From NCBI RefSeq assembly GCF_900102525.1, contig NZ_FNBZ01000006.1:372001-436000 (forward strand): 64,000 nucleotides of DNA, in the 5' to 3' direction. Made by a program: the position numbers and the translations under genes. Origin of the DNA: Allobosea robiniae (GTDB lineage Bacteria; Pseudomonadota; Alphaproteobacteria; Rhizobiales; Beijerinckiaceae). Shown piece by piece: positions 9,353 through 19,935 of this stretch; the first letter of the stretch is position 1; each line of letters starts with the position of its first letter. Under the pieces are notes generated by a model. It worked only from the letters and a program-made list of their open reading frames with translations, did no database searches and was not told where the DNA came from.

Positions 9353-10642
9353 TTCGGTCTTGAGCTGTTTCGAGACCATCCCATAGCCTGCATCGCAACG
9401 GCCACCACAAGGCCGAGCGGGAAACAACAGGAGGCTGCGATCGCCCTGCCCTGGCACAGGCTGAGCCCGGACGAGCTTGCGCTGCTCGAGGCCACCTTCT
9501 GGTCCGGGGGCGCCGCCCGCCATGCGCTCGCCGACAGCCTGCAGTTCTCGCGCAGCAAGACCAATGCGATCGCCGCCGGATTGATCGAGGAAGGCCTGCT
9601 CGACGAGGCCGGCGTCCAGCATTCCACCGGCGGCCGGCGGCCGGAGACACTCTGCGTCCATCGCCGTATCGGCGTGCTCGTCGGCATCGATATCGGCGCG
9701 ACCAGCCTCGACATCGCGCTGCTCCGCCCCGATCTCGGCATCATCGCCCGCCACGCGCAGGAAGCCGATGTTCAGGCCGGCCCCGGCCCGATCATGGCCC
9801 GCCTGCGCACTTTGTTGCCCGCAATGCTCGCCGAGAACGGTATCGCGCCGGATCGCGTGCTCGCCGTCGGCATCGGCGTGCCCGGCCCGGTCAATTTCGC
9901 CGCCGGCCAGCTCGTCAACCCGCCGCTGATGCCGGGCTGGGACAGCTATGCCATCCGCGAGGACCTGCGCGAGATCACCGACGCGCCGATCTTCGTCGAT
10001 AACGACGTGAACCTGATGGCGCTCGGCGTGCTCTGGCGCCAGCGCAAGCAGATCGAGAACTTCCTCGTCATCAAGGTCGGCACCGGCATCGGCTGCGGCA
10101 TCGTCTGCCATGGCGAGCTCTATCGCGGCTCGAACGGCTCGGCCGGCGATATCGGCCATATCTGCGCCGATCCCGAAGGCCCGCTCTGCCGCTGCGGCAA
10201 TCGCGGCTGCGTCGAGGCCATGGCCGCCGCACCCGCCATCGTCGCGATGGGACTGGAAGCAGCCCAAGCCGGCCGCAGCCCCGCTTTGGCAGACCGCCTC
10301 GTCACGAAAGGCCAGCTCGAAGCGGCCGATATCGGCGCCGCCAGCCGGGCCGGCGATGCCGAGGCCGACGCGATCGTGCGCCGCTCCGGCCGTCTGATCG
10401 GCCAGGTGCTGGCCGCGCTCGTCAATTTCTACAACCCGTCGCATATCTTCATCGGCGGCGGCGTCTCGGCGATCGGCCCGATGTTCCTCGCCGCGATCCG
10501 CCAGAGCGTGAACCAGCGCTCGCTCGCCCTTTCGACGCGCCATCTCGAGATCACCTCCGCCCCGCTCGGCCCTGAGACCGGGCTGATCGGCGCCGGCGTG
10601 CTCGCTATGCGCGAGGCGCTCCGTGCGGGAGGCCCGGCATGA
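9347..10642 (+). CDS. ROK family transcriptional regulator/sugar kinase-like protein
   Basis: A protein of up to 431 residues: a winged-helix N-terminal part ('LSPDELALLEATFWSG', 'SLQFSRSKTNAIAAGLIEEG') followed by an ROK domain with 'GIDIGATSLDIALL' (phosphate loop) and the zinc-binding cluster 'GPLCRCGNRGCVEAMAA'. The HTH plus ROK layout is that of NagC/XylR/Mlc repressors, which bind a sugar or sugar phosphate. The TTG at 9347 lies inside the putative operator, so the real start may be downstream; AGGAGG at 9430 precedes an in-frame ATC at 9440. The stop overlaps the ATG of the ABC ATPase by 4 nt, so it is co-transcribed with the transporter. Confidence 0.85.
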   Translation: MKFGLELFRDHPIACIATATTRPSGKQQEAAIALPWHRLSPDELALLEATFWSGGAARHALADSLQFSRSKTNAIAAGLIEEGLLDEAGVQHSTGGRRPETLCVHRRIGVLVGIDIGATSLDIALLRPDLGIIARHAQEADVQAGPGPIMARLRTLLPAMLAENGIAPDRVLAVGIGVPGPVNFAAGQLVNPPLMPGWDSYAIREDLREITDAPIFVDNDVNLMALGVLWRQRKQIENFLVIKVGTGIGCGIVCHGELYRGSNGSAGDIGHICADPEGPLCRCGNRGCVEAMAAAPAIVAMGLEAAQAGRSPALADRLVTKGQLEAADIGAASRAGDAEADAIVRRSGRLIGQVLAALVNFYNPSHIFIGGGVSAIGPMFLAAIRQSVNQRSLALSTRHLEITSAPLGPETGLIGAGVLAMREALRAGGPA

Positions 10643-12147
10643 GCGCTACCGCGGGCCTCGCTGTCGGTTTCGACGGCATCGTCAAGCGTTTCGGCCCGGT
10701 CGAGGTGCTGCATGGCGTCTCCTTCGATCTCGAGCCTGGCAAGGTCTACGGGCTGCTCGGCGAGAACGGCGCCGGCAAGTCGACACTGATGAAGATCCTC
10801 GCCGGCTACGAGCAGCCGAGCGAGGGGCTCGTCCTGATCGACGGCGAGCCAGCAGCCTTCGCCGGTTCTCGCGAAGCCGAGGCGAAAGGCATCGTCCTGA
10901 TCCATCAGGAGTTCAACCTGGCCGATGACCTGACGATCGCCGGCAACATCTTCCTTGGGCATGAGCGCCGCAAGGGCTGGCTGCTCGACGAAGACGCGAT
11001 GCGCAGCGGGGCACAGACCGCCCTTGATCAGGTCGGGCTGGCGCGGGCCCCCGATACGCCGGTGCGGCGCCTGATCGTCGCCGAGAAGCAGCTCGTCGAG
11101 ATCGCCAAGGCTTTGTCACGCAAAGCCCGCCTGCTGATCATGGACGAACCGACCGCCACGCTGACGCCGTCGGAGGCCGGAAAGCTCTTCGCCTTGATCG
11201 AGCGGATGCGGGCCGAGGGCATCACCGTCATCTACATCTCGCACAAGCTCGACGAGGTCGAACGCATCACCGACGAGGTCATCGTCATGCGCGACGGCCG
11301 CTTCGTCGGCCGCGCCCCGACGGCCTCGCTCACCCGCCACGCCATGGCGACGATGATGGTCGGGCGCGAGATCGCCGATCTCTTTCCCGAGAAGATCGCG
11401 GCCGATTCCGCGCTGCCGCCGGCCCTGGCGGTCGAGAATTTTTCTGTGCCGGGCTGGGCCAGCGACATCTCGTTTACCGTGCGGCCGGGCGAAATCCTCG
11501 GCTTTGCCGGTCTGGTCGGCGCCGGGCGCACGGAGCTGTTCGAAGGCATACTCGGTCTGAGGCCGGGCAGCGGCACGATCAGGCGCGACGGCAAGCTGAT
11601 CCAGCTCCGTTCGCCGCGCGACGCCACCCGTCACGGGCTCGCCTATCTGAGCGAAGACCGCAAGGGCAAGGGCCTGCATATCGACTTCCCGTTGCGGCCC
11701 AACCTCACGCTGATGGCGCTGGAACGCTACGCGAAACCACTGCTCGACCACGAGGCCGAACAGCGAGCGCTGGAAGCCGCCATCGGCGAATTCGGCATCC
11801 GCGCCGGTTCGCTCGGCATGAGGGCCGCCTCGCTCTCGGGCGGCAACCAGCAGAAGCTGGCGCTCGCCAAGGTGCTGCATCCCGAACCGCGTGTACTGAT
11901 CCTCGACGAGCCGACGCGCGGCGTCGATGTCGGCGCCAAGCGCGAGATCTATTTCCTCATCCAGAAGCTCGCCGCCCAGGGCCTTGCCCTCATCGTCATC
12001 TCCTCGGAGCTGATCGAGCTGATCGGCCTCGCCCATCGCGTGGCGGTGATGCGCGAGGGCCGGCTGGTCGCGACGGTCGAGGGCGACGAGATGACCGAAG
12101 CGACGATGATCGCCCATGCCACAGGGACCCGCCATGTCGCAGCCTGA
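10639..12147 (+). CDS. Sugar ABC transporter ATP-binding protein (RbsA/MglA-type, two NBDs)
   Basis: A 502-residue fused double ATPase that powers carbohydrate import at the inner membrane. NBD1 has Walker A 'GENGAGKST' and Walker B 'LLIMDEPTA'. NBD2 keeps the signature '[15 protein letters not shown]' and '[15 protein letters not shown]', but its Walker A is the degenerate 'GLVGAGRTE', which is normal for the RbsA family. It overlaps the ROK gene by 4 nt and the permease gene by 14 nt, so ROK-ATPase-permease-binding protein form one operon. Confidence 0.94.
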   Translation: MSATAGLAVGFDGIVKRFGPVEVLHGVSFDLEPGKVYGLLGENGAGKSTLMKILAGYEQPSEGLVLIDGEPAAFAGSREAEAKGIVLIHQEFNLADDLTIAGNIFLGHERRKGWLLDEDAMRSGAQTALDQVGLARAPDTPVRRLIVAEKQLVEIAKALSRKARLLIMDEPTATLTPSEAGKLFALIERMRAEGITVIYISHKLDEVERITDEVIVMRDGRFVGRAPTASLTRHAMATMMVGREIADLFPEKIAADSALPPALAVENFSVPGWASDISFTVRPGEILGFAGLVGAGRTELFEGILGLRPGSGTIRRDGKLIQLRSPRDATRHGLAYLSEDRKGKGLHIDFPLRPNLTLMALERYAKPLLDHEAEQRALEAAIGEFGIRAGSLGMRAASLSGGNQQKLALAKVLHPEPRVLILDEPTRGVDVGAKREIYFLIQKLAAQGLALIVISSELIELIGLAHRVAVMREGRLVATVEGDEMTEATMIAHATGTRHVAA

Positions 12148-13147
12148 CACCGCAGAGCGAGCCGAGGCCCGCGCCCGCGAGGCGACCGTCCCGCTCGGCG
12201 ACCGCATCGCCGCTTTCGGGCCGATCATCGGCCTCGTGCTGCTCTGTGCGGCTGGCGCCACATTGAACAGCGATTTCGCCACGCTCGACAATGCGCTGAA
12301 CGTGCTCACCCGCACCGCCTTCATCGGCATCATCGCGGTCGGCATGTGCTTCGTCATCATCCTCGGCGGCATCGACCTCTCGGTCGGCTCGATGGCAGCG
12401 CTGATTGCCGGCTGCGTCATCCTCTTCATCAACTGGGCGGCCAGTGCCTTCGGCTCGCCGCTGATGGCGGTGATCGGTGGGGCTGCGCTCGCAGTCGTGC
12501 TCGGCGGTGTCTTCGGGCTGCTGCACGGCATCCTGATCGCAAAGGGCCGCATCGAACCCTTCATCGTCACCTTAGGAACGCTCGGCATCTACCGGGCATA
12601 CCTCACCTATTTCGCCGATGGTGGAGCGCTCACCCTCGACAACGCCTTGGCCGATCTCTACGCGCCGGTCTATTATGGCAGCTTCCTCGGCGTGCCGATC
12701 CCGGTCTGGGTCTTCCTGCTGGTCGCGCTGCTCGGCGCGCTCATCCTGAACCGCACGATCTTCGGCCGGCATGTCCAGGCGATCGGCTCGAACGAGACCG
12801 TGGCCCGCTACGCCGCTGTCGATGTCGAGCGCGTCAAGATCCTCACCTACATGCTGCTCGGGCTCTGCGTCGGCGTCGCCACGCTGCTCTATGTGCCGCG
12901 CCTGGGCTCGGCCTCGCCGACGACCGGCCTGCTCTGGGAGCTTGAGGCCATCGCCGCGGTCATCGTCGGCGGCGCGGCGCTCAAGGGCGGCCATGGCAGC
13001 ATCACCGGCACGGTCATCGGCGCGATCCTGCTGTCGGTGATCAGCAACATCCTCAACCTGACGAGCCTGATCAGCGTCTATCTCAACGCCGCCGTGCAGG
13101 GCTTCGTCATCATCACCGTCGCGTTTTTGCAGAAAGGCCGCCGCTGA
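12134..13147 (+). CDS. Sugar ABC transporter permease (RbsC-type)
   Basis: A 337-residue inner-membrane permease of the BPD_transp_2 family with 8-10 hydrophobic segments. Typical motifs are '[16 protein letters not shown]' in the first third and '[20 protein letters not shown]' near the end. I start at ATG 12134 (MSQPDTAE) within the end of the ATPase gene; an ATG at 12116 in the same frame would add six residues. It pairs with the ATPase upstream and the periplasmic binding protein 25 nt downstream. Confidence 0.93.
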   Translation: MSQPDTAERAEARAREATVPLGDRIAAFGPIIGLVLLCAAGATLNSDFATLDNALNVLTRTAFIGIIAVGMCFVIILGGIDLSVGSMAALIAGCVILFINWAASAFGSPLMAVIGGAALAVVLGGVFGLLHGILIAKGRIEPFIVTLGTLGIYRAYLTYFADGGALTLDNALADLYAPVYYGSFLGVPIPVWVFLLVALLGALILNRTIFGRHVQAIGSNETVARYAAVDVERVKILTYMLLGLCVGVATLLYVPRLGSASPTTGLLWELEAIAAVIVGGAALKGGHGSITGTVIGAILLSVISNILNLTSLISVYLNAAVQGFVIITVAFLQKGRR

Positions 13148-13172
13148 AGGCGGTCAACCAGGGAGAGAAGCG

Positions 13173-14135
13173 ATGTCCACGCAGACCAGACGCAGCCTCA
13201 TGCTCGCCACCGCCGCGGGCCTCGCCTTCGCCGCGACGAGCGCGGCAGCCGAGCCCGTCAATCTCGGCGTTTCCATTCCCGCCGCGACGCACAGCTTCAT
13301 GGGCGGCATCAACTACTGGGCGAACCAGGCGAAGAAGGATCTCGAGGCCAAGCACAAGGACCTCAAGATCACGATCCGCACCGCCGCCAACGCCATCGAG
13401 CAGGCCAACCAGCTCCAGGACCTGAGCACGGTCACCAAGATCAACGCGCTCGTCGTCTTCCCGTTCGAATCGGCGGCGCTGACCCGGCCGGTCGCCAATG
13501 TGAAGGCGAAGGGCGCCTATGTGACGGTGGTCGACCGCGGCCTGACCGACACCTCGGCGCAGGATGCCTATGTCGCCGGCGACAACACCGCCTTCGGCAA
13601 GATCCCGGCCGAGTACATCGCCAAGACGCTCGGCGGCAAAGGCAATGTCGTGGCGCTCCGCGGCATCCCGACGACGCTCGACAACGAGCGCATGGACGCC
13701 TTCAACGCCGTGCTGAAGGGCCATCCCGACATCAAGCTGCTCGACGCCAAATACGCCAACTGGAACCGCGATGACGCCTACAAGGTCACGCAGGATTTCC
13801 TGACCCGCTTCAAGGATATCGACGCCTTCTGGGCGGCCGATGACGACATGGCCTTCGGCGCGATCCGCGCCATCGACCAGGCCGGGCGCAAGGACATCAA
13901 GGTGATCTTCGGCGGCGCCGGGGCCAAGGACATGGTCAAGATCATCCTCGACGGCAAGGATCCGCGCATCCAGGCCAATGTCAGCTACTCCCCGAAATTC
14001 ATCTATGAATCGATCAAGTTGACGGCGGAAGCTCGCCTGAAAGGCGAGAAGCTGCCGGCGACCACGATCATCCCCTCGGTGCTGATCGACAAGAGCAACG
14101 CCAAGGAGTTCTACCACCCCGACTCGCCGTTCTGA
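13173..14135 (+). CDS. Periplasmic sugar-binding protein of the ABC transporter (RbsB-like)
   Basis: A 320-residue type I periplasmic binding protein. The signal peptide ([20 protein letters not shown], cleavage after SAAA) precedes two Rossmann-like lobes; '[21 protein letters not shown]' opens the mature chain and '[21 protein letters not shown]' marks the first lobe. AGGGAGAG lies just before the ATG. Lobe 2 has '[16 protein letters not shown]', a ligand-contact motif of this family. The sugar is unknown; the neighbouring isomerase and oxidoreductase suggest a polyol or an inositol-like substrate. Confidence 0.92.
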   Translation: MSTQTRRSLMLATAAGLAFAATSAAAEPVNLGVSIPAATHSFMGGINYWANQAKKDLEAKHKDLKITIRTAANAIEQANQLQDLSTVTKINALVVFPFESAALTRPVANVKAKGAYVTVVDRGLTDTSAQDAYVAGDNTAFGKIPAEYIAKTLGGKGNVVALRGIPTTLDNERMDAFNAVLKGHPDIKLLDAKYANWNRDDAYKVTQDFLTRFKDIDAFWAADDDMAFGAIRAIDQAGRKDIKVIFGGAGAKDMVKIILDGKDPRIQANVSYSPKFIYESIKLTAEARLKGEKLPATTIIPSVLIDKSNAKEFYHPDSPF

Positions 14136-14199
14136 GCGGCAGCACCCTCCGGCCGCCGCTCCGGCGGCGGCCGCATCTCCAAGAACATCAGGTCACGCG

Positions 14200-15366
14200 A
14201 TGAACGACGAACCCGCGCCAAGGCTGCGCTATGCCATGATCGGCGGCGGCCGCGATGCCTTCATTGGCGCCGTGCACCGCCATGCCATCGCGCTCGACGG
14301 GCAGGCGGAGCTGGCTGCGGGCGCCCTCTCCTCGACGCCCGAGCGCGCCCGTGAATCCGGCCGCGCGCTGGGCATCGCCGATGCGCATAACCACGCAAGC
14401 TGGCAGGCTCTGCTCGAAGCCGAGCTCGCCCGCCCGGCCTCCGAGCGCGTCGATCTCGTCGTCATCGTCACGCCGACCGACACGCATTTCCCGATCGCGC
14501 AGGCTTTCGCGGAAGCGGGCTTCCACGTCGTCTGCGACAAGCCACTGACCCATACCAGCCAGCAAGCCGGGACGCTGGTCGAGACGGTCGCCCGCCAAGC
14601 CACCGTCTTCGGGGTCACCTATAACTACACCGGCTATCCCATGGTCCGTCAGGCGCGCGAGATGGTGCGCTCGGGCGCACTCGGCGCCATCCGCAAGGTC
14701 GTGGTCGAGTATAATCAGGGCTGGCTCGCGACCGCGCTGGAGGCCACCGGCAACAAGCAGGCGAGCTGGCGCACCGACCCGGCCCGCAGCGGCATCGCCG
14801 GCGCGCTCGGCGATATCGGCTCCCATGCCGAGAACCTCGTCTCGTCTGTGACCGGGCTGCAGATCGAGGAACTGGTCGCCGACCTCGGCGCGCTCGTGAC
14901 CGGCCGTGCGCTCGATGACGATGCCAGCATGCTGCTGCGCTTCAAGGGTGGCGCGCGAGGCGTCCTCGTGGCCTCGCAGATCAATGCCGGGCTGGAGAAC
15001 GATCTGCGCCTGCGCGTCTCCGGCGAGAACGGAACGCTGGAATGGCGGCAGGAGGAGCCGAACCGGCTCGTCCATCACCGCCGCGAGGGGCCGACCGAGA
15101 TCTTCACGCGCGCCTCGTCCTGGCTCTGCGAAGCCGCCCGCCGCGCCGGGCGCATCCCGGCAGGCCACCCGGAAGGCTTCATCGAGGCCTTCGCCAATAT
15201 CTATCGCGGCGTCTTCGCCGATATCCGGGCGCGCAAGGCCGGCACGACAGCCGACCCGCTCGACGCGGACTATCCGAAGGTCGGCGACGGCGCGCGCGGC
15301 GTGCGCTTCATCGAATGCGCCGTGGCGTCCTCGGCGGAGCGACGCTGGCTGCCCTTCTCAGGTTGA
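14200..15366 (+). CDS. Gfo/Idh/MocA family NAD(P)-dependent oxidoreductase
   Basis: A 388-residue dehydrogenase of the glucose-fructose oxidoreductase/inositol dehydrogenase family, presumably oxidising the imported sugar or a derivative. The N-terminal Rossmann fold shows '[18 protein letters not shown]', the NAD-fold continues with '[17 protein letters not shown]', and '[10 protein letters not shown]' holds the conserved Lys of the (E/D)KP motif. The second half is the GFO/IDH C-terminal beta-sheet domain with '[11 protein letters not shown]' (catalytic His). It lies 64 nt after the binding protein and overlaps the convergent glycerol kinase gene by 9 nt. Confidence 0.9.
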   Translation: MNDEPAPRLRYAMIGGGRDAFIGAVHRHAIALDGQAELAAGALSSTPERARESGRALGIADAHNHASWQALLEAELARPASERVDLVVIVTPTDTHFPIAQAFAEAGFHVVCDKPLTHTSQQAGTLVETVARQATVFGVTYNYTGYPMVRQAREMVRSGALGAIRKVVVEYNQGWLATALEATGNKQASWRTDPARSGIAGALGDIGSHAENLVSSVTGLQIEELVADLGALVTGRALDDDASMLLRFKGGARGVLVASQINAGLENDLRLRVSGENGTLEWRQEEPNRLVHHRREGPTEIFTRASSWLCEAARRAGRIPAGHPEGFIEAFANIYRGVFADIRARKAGTTADPLDADYPKVGDGARGVRFIECAVASSAERRWLPFSG

Positions 15367-16860
15367 GCTCAACGTCCGCCTGACGCTATCGCGCCAGCCG
15401 GCGACCTTGCGCTTGCGCTCGCTGGCGGCCATGGCCGGCGAGAAGCGCCGTTCCAGCCGCCACATGTCGGCGAATCGATCGGGCTCCGGCAGCAGGCCGG
15501 CATCGAGCCCGGCGAGATAGGCCGCGCCGAGCGCCGTCGTCTCCAGAACAGTCGGCCTGTCGACGGGCAGGTCGAGGATGTCGGCGAGCCGCTGCATCGT
15601 CCAGTCTGAGGCGACCATGCCGCCGTCGACCCGCAGCACCGACTGCTTGCCCGCGCCGGCGTCCGGCCAGTCGGCCCGCATCGCCTCGACGAGGTCGAGC
15701 GTCTGGTAGCAGACGCTTTCCAGCGCGGCGCGTGCGAACTCGCGCGGCCCGGAATTGCGGGTCAGTCCGAATAGCGCTCCGCGCGCATGCGCGTCCCAAT
15801 GCGGAGCGCCCAAGCCCACGAAGGCCGGCACCAGATAGACGTCCTGCTCGGGATCGGCGGCCTCTGCCAACGACCCGGTCTCGCTCGCCCTTTCGATGAT
15901 GCCGAGCCCGTCGCGCAGCCATTGCACGGCCGCGCCGGCGATGAAGATCGAGCCTTCCAGCGCATAGGTCCGCTGGCCGTCGAGTTGGTAGGCGACGGTG
16001 CTGAGCAGGCGATGTTTCGAGCGCACCGGCATGTTGCCTGTGTTGAGCAGCGCGAAGCAGCCAGTGCCATATGTCGATTTCACCATACCGGGCGAGAAGC
16101 AGGCCTGCCCGATCGTCGCCGCCTGCTGGTCGCCAGCAATTCCGCGCACAGCGATCGGCGCCCCGAAAAGCTCCGGCGCGGTATCGCCGAAATGCGCGGC
16201 GCAGTCGCGCACTTCAGGCAGCAGCGCTGCCGGAATGCCGAACAGGTCGAGCAGATCGGAATCCCAGGCGCCGCGGCCGATGTCGAACAGCATGGTGCGT
16301 GCGGCATTGGTCGCATCGGTCGCATGCACGGCCCCGCCGGTTAGCCGCCAGAGCAGGAAGCAGTCGACCGTACCGAAGGCAAGCTCGCCCGCTTCCGCCC
16401 GGCGCCGGGCTCCGGGAACGTTGTCGAGCAGCCAGGCGATCTTGGTGGCGGAGAAATAGGGATCGATGCGCAGGCCGGTCCGCTCCGCGACAAGCTCTTC
16501 ATGACCGGCAGCGACGAGCGCCGCGCAGGCCTGCGCCGTGCGCCGGTCCTGCCAGACGATGGCGCGGTGGATGGCCCGGCCCGTCCGGCGGTCCCAGATC
16601 AGCGTCGTCTCACGCTGGTTGGTGATGCCGATGCCGGCGATATCCGCCGCGCTCGCGCCGCCCTTGGCAAGGGCCTCGCGTGCCGTGGCCAGCACGCTCT
16701 CCCAGATATCCTCCGGCTCGTGCTCGACCCAGCCCGAGGCCGGGAAATGCTGCGGGAACTCGCGTTGGGCGCTGGCCACCACGCCGAGCGATGCATCGAA
16801 CAGGATCGCCCGCGAGGAGGTCGTGCCCTGGTCGATGGCGAGGATATGTCTGGCGGCCAT
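15358..16860 (-). CDS. glpK: Glycerol kinase
   Basis: A 500-residue FGGY kinase converting glycerol and ATP to glycerol 3-phosphate in the cytoplasm. It has the classic start '[18 protein letters not shown]', '[17 protein letters not shown]', '[10 protein letters not shown]' and '[20 protein letters not shown]', with the C-terminal '[20 protein letters not shown]'. The length equals that of E. coli GlpK. It stands alone, with no glpF or glpD nearby, and converges on the polyol operon. FGGY paralogues act on other polyols, but the DQGTTSSRA and NQRET motifs argue for glycerol. Confidence 0.93.
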   Translation of the reverse strand: MAARHILAIDQGTTSSRAILFDASLGVVASAQREFPQHFPASGWVEHEPEDIWESVLATAREALAKGGASAADIAGIGITNQRETTLIWDRRTGRAIHRAIVWQDRRTAQACAALVAAGHEELVAERTGLRIDPYFSATKIAWLLDNVPGARRRAEAGELAFGTVDCFLLWRLTGGAVHATDATNAARTMLFDIGRGAWDSDLLDLFGIPAALLPEVRDCAAHFGDTAPELFGAPIAVRGIAGDQQAATIGQACFSPGMVKSTYGTGCFALLNTGNMPVRSKHRLLSTVAYQLDGQRTYALEGSIFIAGAAVQWLRDGLGIIERASETGSLAEAADPEQDVYLVPAFVGLGAPHWDAHARGALFGLTRNSGPREFARAALESVCYQTLDLVEAMRADWPDAGAGKQSVLRVDGGMVASDWTMQRLADILDLPVDRPTVLETTALGAAYLAGLDAGLLPEPDRFADMWRLERRFSPAMAASERKRKVAGWRDSVRRTLSST

Positions 16861-17078
16861 GTCGGTTCCCTGCCCTGTCTTGCGTCAAGCCGGCGGAGAC
16901 TGGCCGATCAGCCGGTTCCCGCGCAAGCGGTCCGGTGTCCGGCAAGTCTCCCAGCGGGCAAGGTTCTGCTTGGCATGTCGTCTGCCCTGTAGTTAGCTTG
17001 ATCACGAAGCAGGGCCGCGCCGTGTTGCGGCCCCTGTCCGTGCTCCAGGGCATAGGACAGGTTGAGGGATTGGGATCG

Positions 17079-18197
17079 GTGGCGGTCGAGGACCGGCAAC
17101 AACGGGACGTCACGTCAGTGGCGCCTCCGCAAAGAAGCAACGCCGATCCGCAGCGGGCCGGTGCGGTTCCGTCTGTCACGCCGTTCAGGAGCTTCGAGCA
17201 GCCCTCTGCCCCGCGTCCACCATCCGCGACCTATGCGGCGCTCGATCTCGGCACCAATAATTGCCGCCTGCTGATCGCCCGGCCGGCGCAGCACGGCTTC
17301 CGCGTCGTCGATGCCTTCTCCCGCATCGTGCGCCTCGGCGAGGGCCTGGCCGCGAGCAGCCGCCTCGCCGATGCCGCGATGGACCGCGCCGTCGAGGCGC
17401 TGAAGATCTGCCGCGGCAAGATGGCGAATCGCGGCGTCACCCGCGCCCGGCTCGTCACCACCGAAGCCTGCCGCGCCGCCACCAACGGGCTCGAGTTCAT
17501 CCGCCGCGTCGCGGCGGAGGCGGAACTGGCACTGGAGGTCATCGACCAGCGCACGGAAGCCGCGCTCGCCGTCTCCGGCTGCGCTGCTCTGACCGATCCG
17601 GCCGCCGAGAGCGTTATCGTCTTCGACATCGGTGGCGGCTCGACCGAGATCGTCTGGCTCGGCGGCCGCAGCGAGGCGCGCGATCCCGCCGCCCGCATCC
17701 GCGAATGGGCCTCGCTTCCGATCGGTGTCGTTACGGTCGCCGAGCGCTATGGCGGCATCGAGGTCAGCCGCGAGTTGTTCGAGCGGATGGTCGATGACTG
17801 CGCGCAGGCGCTGGCGCCCTTCGCGAAGAAGGCGGCCGGGGCCAAGGACTCCCGCAGCTTCCATCTGCTTGGCACCTCCGGCACGGTCACGACGGTCGCC
17901 GGCATCCATCTAGACCTGCCGCGCTATGACCGGCGCGAGGTCGACGGGCTGTGGATGCATCAGCGCGACATCCTCACGGTGATCGACCGCCTGATCGAGA
18001 TGGACTATGCCGCCCGGGCGGCGAATGCCTGCATCGGCCGCGAGCGCGCCGATCTGGTGCTGGCCGGCTGCGCGATCTTCGAGGCGATCCGCCGCGCGTT
18101 CCCGAGCGAGCGCGTCCGCATCGCCGATCGCGGCCTGCGCGAGGGCATCCTGCTGCGCATGATGCATGAGGACCGCGCCTGGTGGCGGCGGAAATAG
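17079..18197 (+). CDS. Ppx/GppA exopolyphosphatase/guanosine pentaphosphatase
   Basis: A phosphatase of the ASKHA fold that hydrolyses polyphosphate or pppGpp. Phosphate-binding loops are 'AALDLGTNNCRLLIARP' and 'VIVFDIGGGSTEIVW'; 'ARLVTTEACRAATNG' and 'LEVIDQRTEAALAVSG' are also typical. The N-terminal domain is complete, while the long HD domain of E. coli Ppx is absent, as is usual in alphaproteobacteria. The start is uncertain: the frame is open far upstream. GTG 17079 with GAGGGA 9 nt before it is my choice; TTG 17070 is the alternative. rlmE follows by 10 nt, so the two are probably co-transcribed. Confidence 0.88.
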   Translation: MAVEDRQQRDVTSVAPPQRSNADPQRAGAVPSVTPFRSFEQPSAPRPPSATYAALDLGTNNCRLLIARPAQHGFRVVDAFSRIVRLGEGLAASSRLADAAMDRAVEALKICRGKMANRGVTRARLVTTEACRAATNGLEFIRRVAAEAELALEVIDQRTEAALAVSGCAALTDPAAESVIVFDIGGGSTEIVWLGGRSEARDPAARIREWASLPIGVVTVAERYGGIEVSRELFERMVDDCAQALAPFAKKAAGAKDSRSFHLLGTSGTVTTVAGIHLDLPRYDRREVDGLWMHQRDILTVIDRLIEMDYAARAANACIGRERADLVLAGCAIFEAIRRAFPSERVRIADRGLREGILLRMMHEDRAWWRRK

Positions 18198-18207
18198 GTT
18201 CGACACG

Positions 18208-18951
18208 ATGAGCACCGGAAAATCGGGCGGCAAGACCGGCGGCAAGCCTGCCGGCGCGCGCGACATGCGCGTCAAGGTCAAGAAGGCCGGCAAGCTCAAG
18301 CATTCCTCGCAGCTCTGGCTCGAGCGCCAGCTCAACGACCCCTACGTCAAGCGGGCCAGGGAGATGGGCTACCGCTCGCGCGCGGCCTTCAAGCTCGAGG
18401 AAATGGACGACCGCTACAAGTTCCTGAAATCCGGGCAACGTCTGGTCGACCTCGGCTGCGCGCCGGGCGGCTGGTGCCAGATCGCCGCCAAGCGCATCGG
18501 GCTGGAACAGGGCAAGGGCTATATCGTCGGCATCGACTTGCTCGCCGTCGACCCGATTCCCGGCGTCGACCTGATCCAGATGGATTTCATGGCCGATGAG
18601 GCGCCTGCCCTGCTGACCGAGCGTCTCGGCGGCCGAGCCGACGGCGTGATGTCCGACATGGCCGCCAACACCACCGGCCACAAGAAGACCGACCACCTCA
18701 AGATCATCGCGCTCGCCGAGGCCGCGGTCGAATTCACGCATGACGTGCTGGCGCCGGGCGGTTTCTTCCTCGCAAAACTGTTCCAGGGCGGCGAGAGCGC
18801 CGAACTCCTTGCCATGCTGAAGCGCGACTTCACCACGGTGCGCAACGTCAAGCCGGCGGCGAGCCGCGCCGATTCCTCCGAGCTTTACGTGCTGGCGACC
18901 GGGTATCGGCGGAAGAATACGGAAGATAGCGGGCGCGACGAAGCCGAATGA
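18208..18951 (+). CDS. rlmE: 23S rRNA (uridine-2'-O)-methyltransferase RlmE (FtsJ/RrmJ)
   Basis: A 247-residue SAM-dependent enzyme that 2'-O-methylates U2552 of the 23S rRNA A-loop. The SAM site is 'LVDLGCAPGGWCQ', and the catalytic K-D-K-E residues fit 'SRAAFKLEEMD', 'GVMSDMAANTTG', 'FLAKLFQGGE' and 'SSELYVLATG'. The basic, Gly/Lys-rich first 35 residues are typical of alphaproteobacterial members and likely bind RNA. It lies in an operon between ppx/gppA and the APH-like gene, overlapping the latter by 4 nt. Confidence 0.93.
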   Translation: MSTGKSGGKTGGKPAGARDMRVKVKKAGKLKHSSQLWLERQLNDPYVKRAREMGYRSRAAFKLEEMDDRYKFLKSGQRLVDLGCAPGGWCQIAAKRIGLEQGKGYIVGIDLLAVDPIPGVDLIQMDFMADEAPALLTERLGGRADGVMSDMAANTTGHKKTDHLKIIALAEAAVEFTHDVLAPGGFFLAKLFQGGESAELLAMLKRDFTTVRNVKPAASRADSSELYVLATGYRRKNTEDSGRDEAE

Positions 18952-19901
18952 CGGTCGGCCTGCCGCATTTTGCCGATATCGATGCGTTCGACGACTGGCG
19001 CGGCCAAGCGAATGACTGGCTACCTGCGGCGCTCGATATCGCCGGCGCGGCGGGATTGCCCGTGGCCGATGTCACCGTCTTCGGCACCGGGACGAACCTC
19101 GTCATCGGCCTCGGCCCGACGCTGATCCTAAAGATCTTCCCGCCCCTGCTGCGGAGACAGTTCCTGGCGGAGCGTGCCTCGCTGGGGCAATTGGCGAACA
19201 GGCTGCCGCTGCCGGTTCCCGAGCTCGTGGCCGAAGGCGAGCGCGACGGCTGGCCCTGGCTTGCGATGACGCGGCTCGACGGCGCGCTCGGCTCGGAAGT
19301 CTGGCCCGGTCTTACCGAAACCGCGAAGGAGCGCATCCTGGCCGAGATCGGCGCGACGATCGCCGCGGTTCAGGCTGTGCCACCCGGTCCGATCGCCGCG
19401 CTCGGCCCTGATTGGCCCGCCTTCATCAGCGGCCAGATCGCGCATTGCCGGGCGCGCCAGATCAGGCTCGGCCTGCCCGCACGCTATCTCGAAGAGCTCG
19501 ACGAGCTTCTGGCGGCAGCGTCGACCGCCGTTCCCCGCGACATCGACCCGGTTATCCTGACAGGCGAATACATCCCCGAGAATTTCCTGCTGGCAGAGGG
19601 TGGCGACGGCTGGCATCTCGCCGGCCTGTTCGACTTCGGCGACGTCTTCGCCGGCCTGGGGGAGTATGATCTGCTCGGTCCCAGCGCCTTCATGACCGAA
19701 GGCCGGCCCGGCCGGGTGCGCGCGCTCTTCGCAGGCTACGGTTACGGTCCGGACCGCATCGACGATGCGCTGATCCGGCGGCTGCTGATTCTCACCTTCC
19801 TGCACCGCGCCAGCGATCCGGTGGGCAAGATCGCGATCGCCGACTGGCCGACGAAGGCGAAGACTCTGGAGCAGCTCGGCCGGATGATGTGGCCGCGCTG
19901 A
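18948..19901 (+). CDS. APH-like phosphotransferase family protein with altered catalytic loop
   Basis: A 317-residue member of the aminoglycoside phosphotransferase/choline kinase-like fold. The N-lobe has 'GTGTNLVIGLGPTLILKIFP' (the Lys of the ATP site) and the C-lobe has 'LFDFGDVFAGLGEYDLLGP', the DFG-like metal loop of APH enzymes. The catalytic loop, normally HxDxxxxN, reads 'TGEYIPENFL': the His is absent and the Asp is replaced by Glu. The natural substrate is unknown and resistance should not be assumed. It is translationally coupled to rlmE by a 4-nt overlap. Confidence 0.8.
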   Translation: MTVGLPHFADIDAFDDWRGQANDWLPAALDIAGAAGLPVADVTVFGTGTNLVIGLGPTLILKIFPPLLRRQFLAERASLGQLANRLPLPVPELVAEGERDGWPWLAMTRLDGALGSEVWPGLTETAKERILAEIGATIAAVQAVPPGPIAALGPDWPAFISGQIAHCRARQIRLGLPARYLEELDELLAAASTAVPRDIDPVILTGEYIPENFLLAEGGDGWHLAGLFDFGDVFAGLGEYDLLGPSAFMTEGRPGRVRALFAGYGYGPDRIDDALIRRLLILTFLHRASDPVGKIAIADWPTKAKTLEQLGRMMWPR

Positions 19902-19935
19902 CGTCGACCTGCTGCCGCCGGACAGGAACCTGCCG

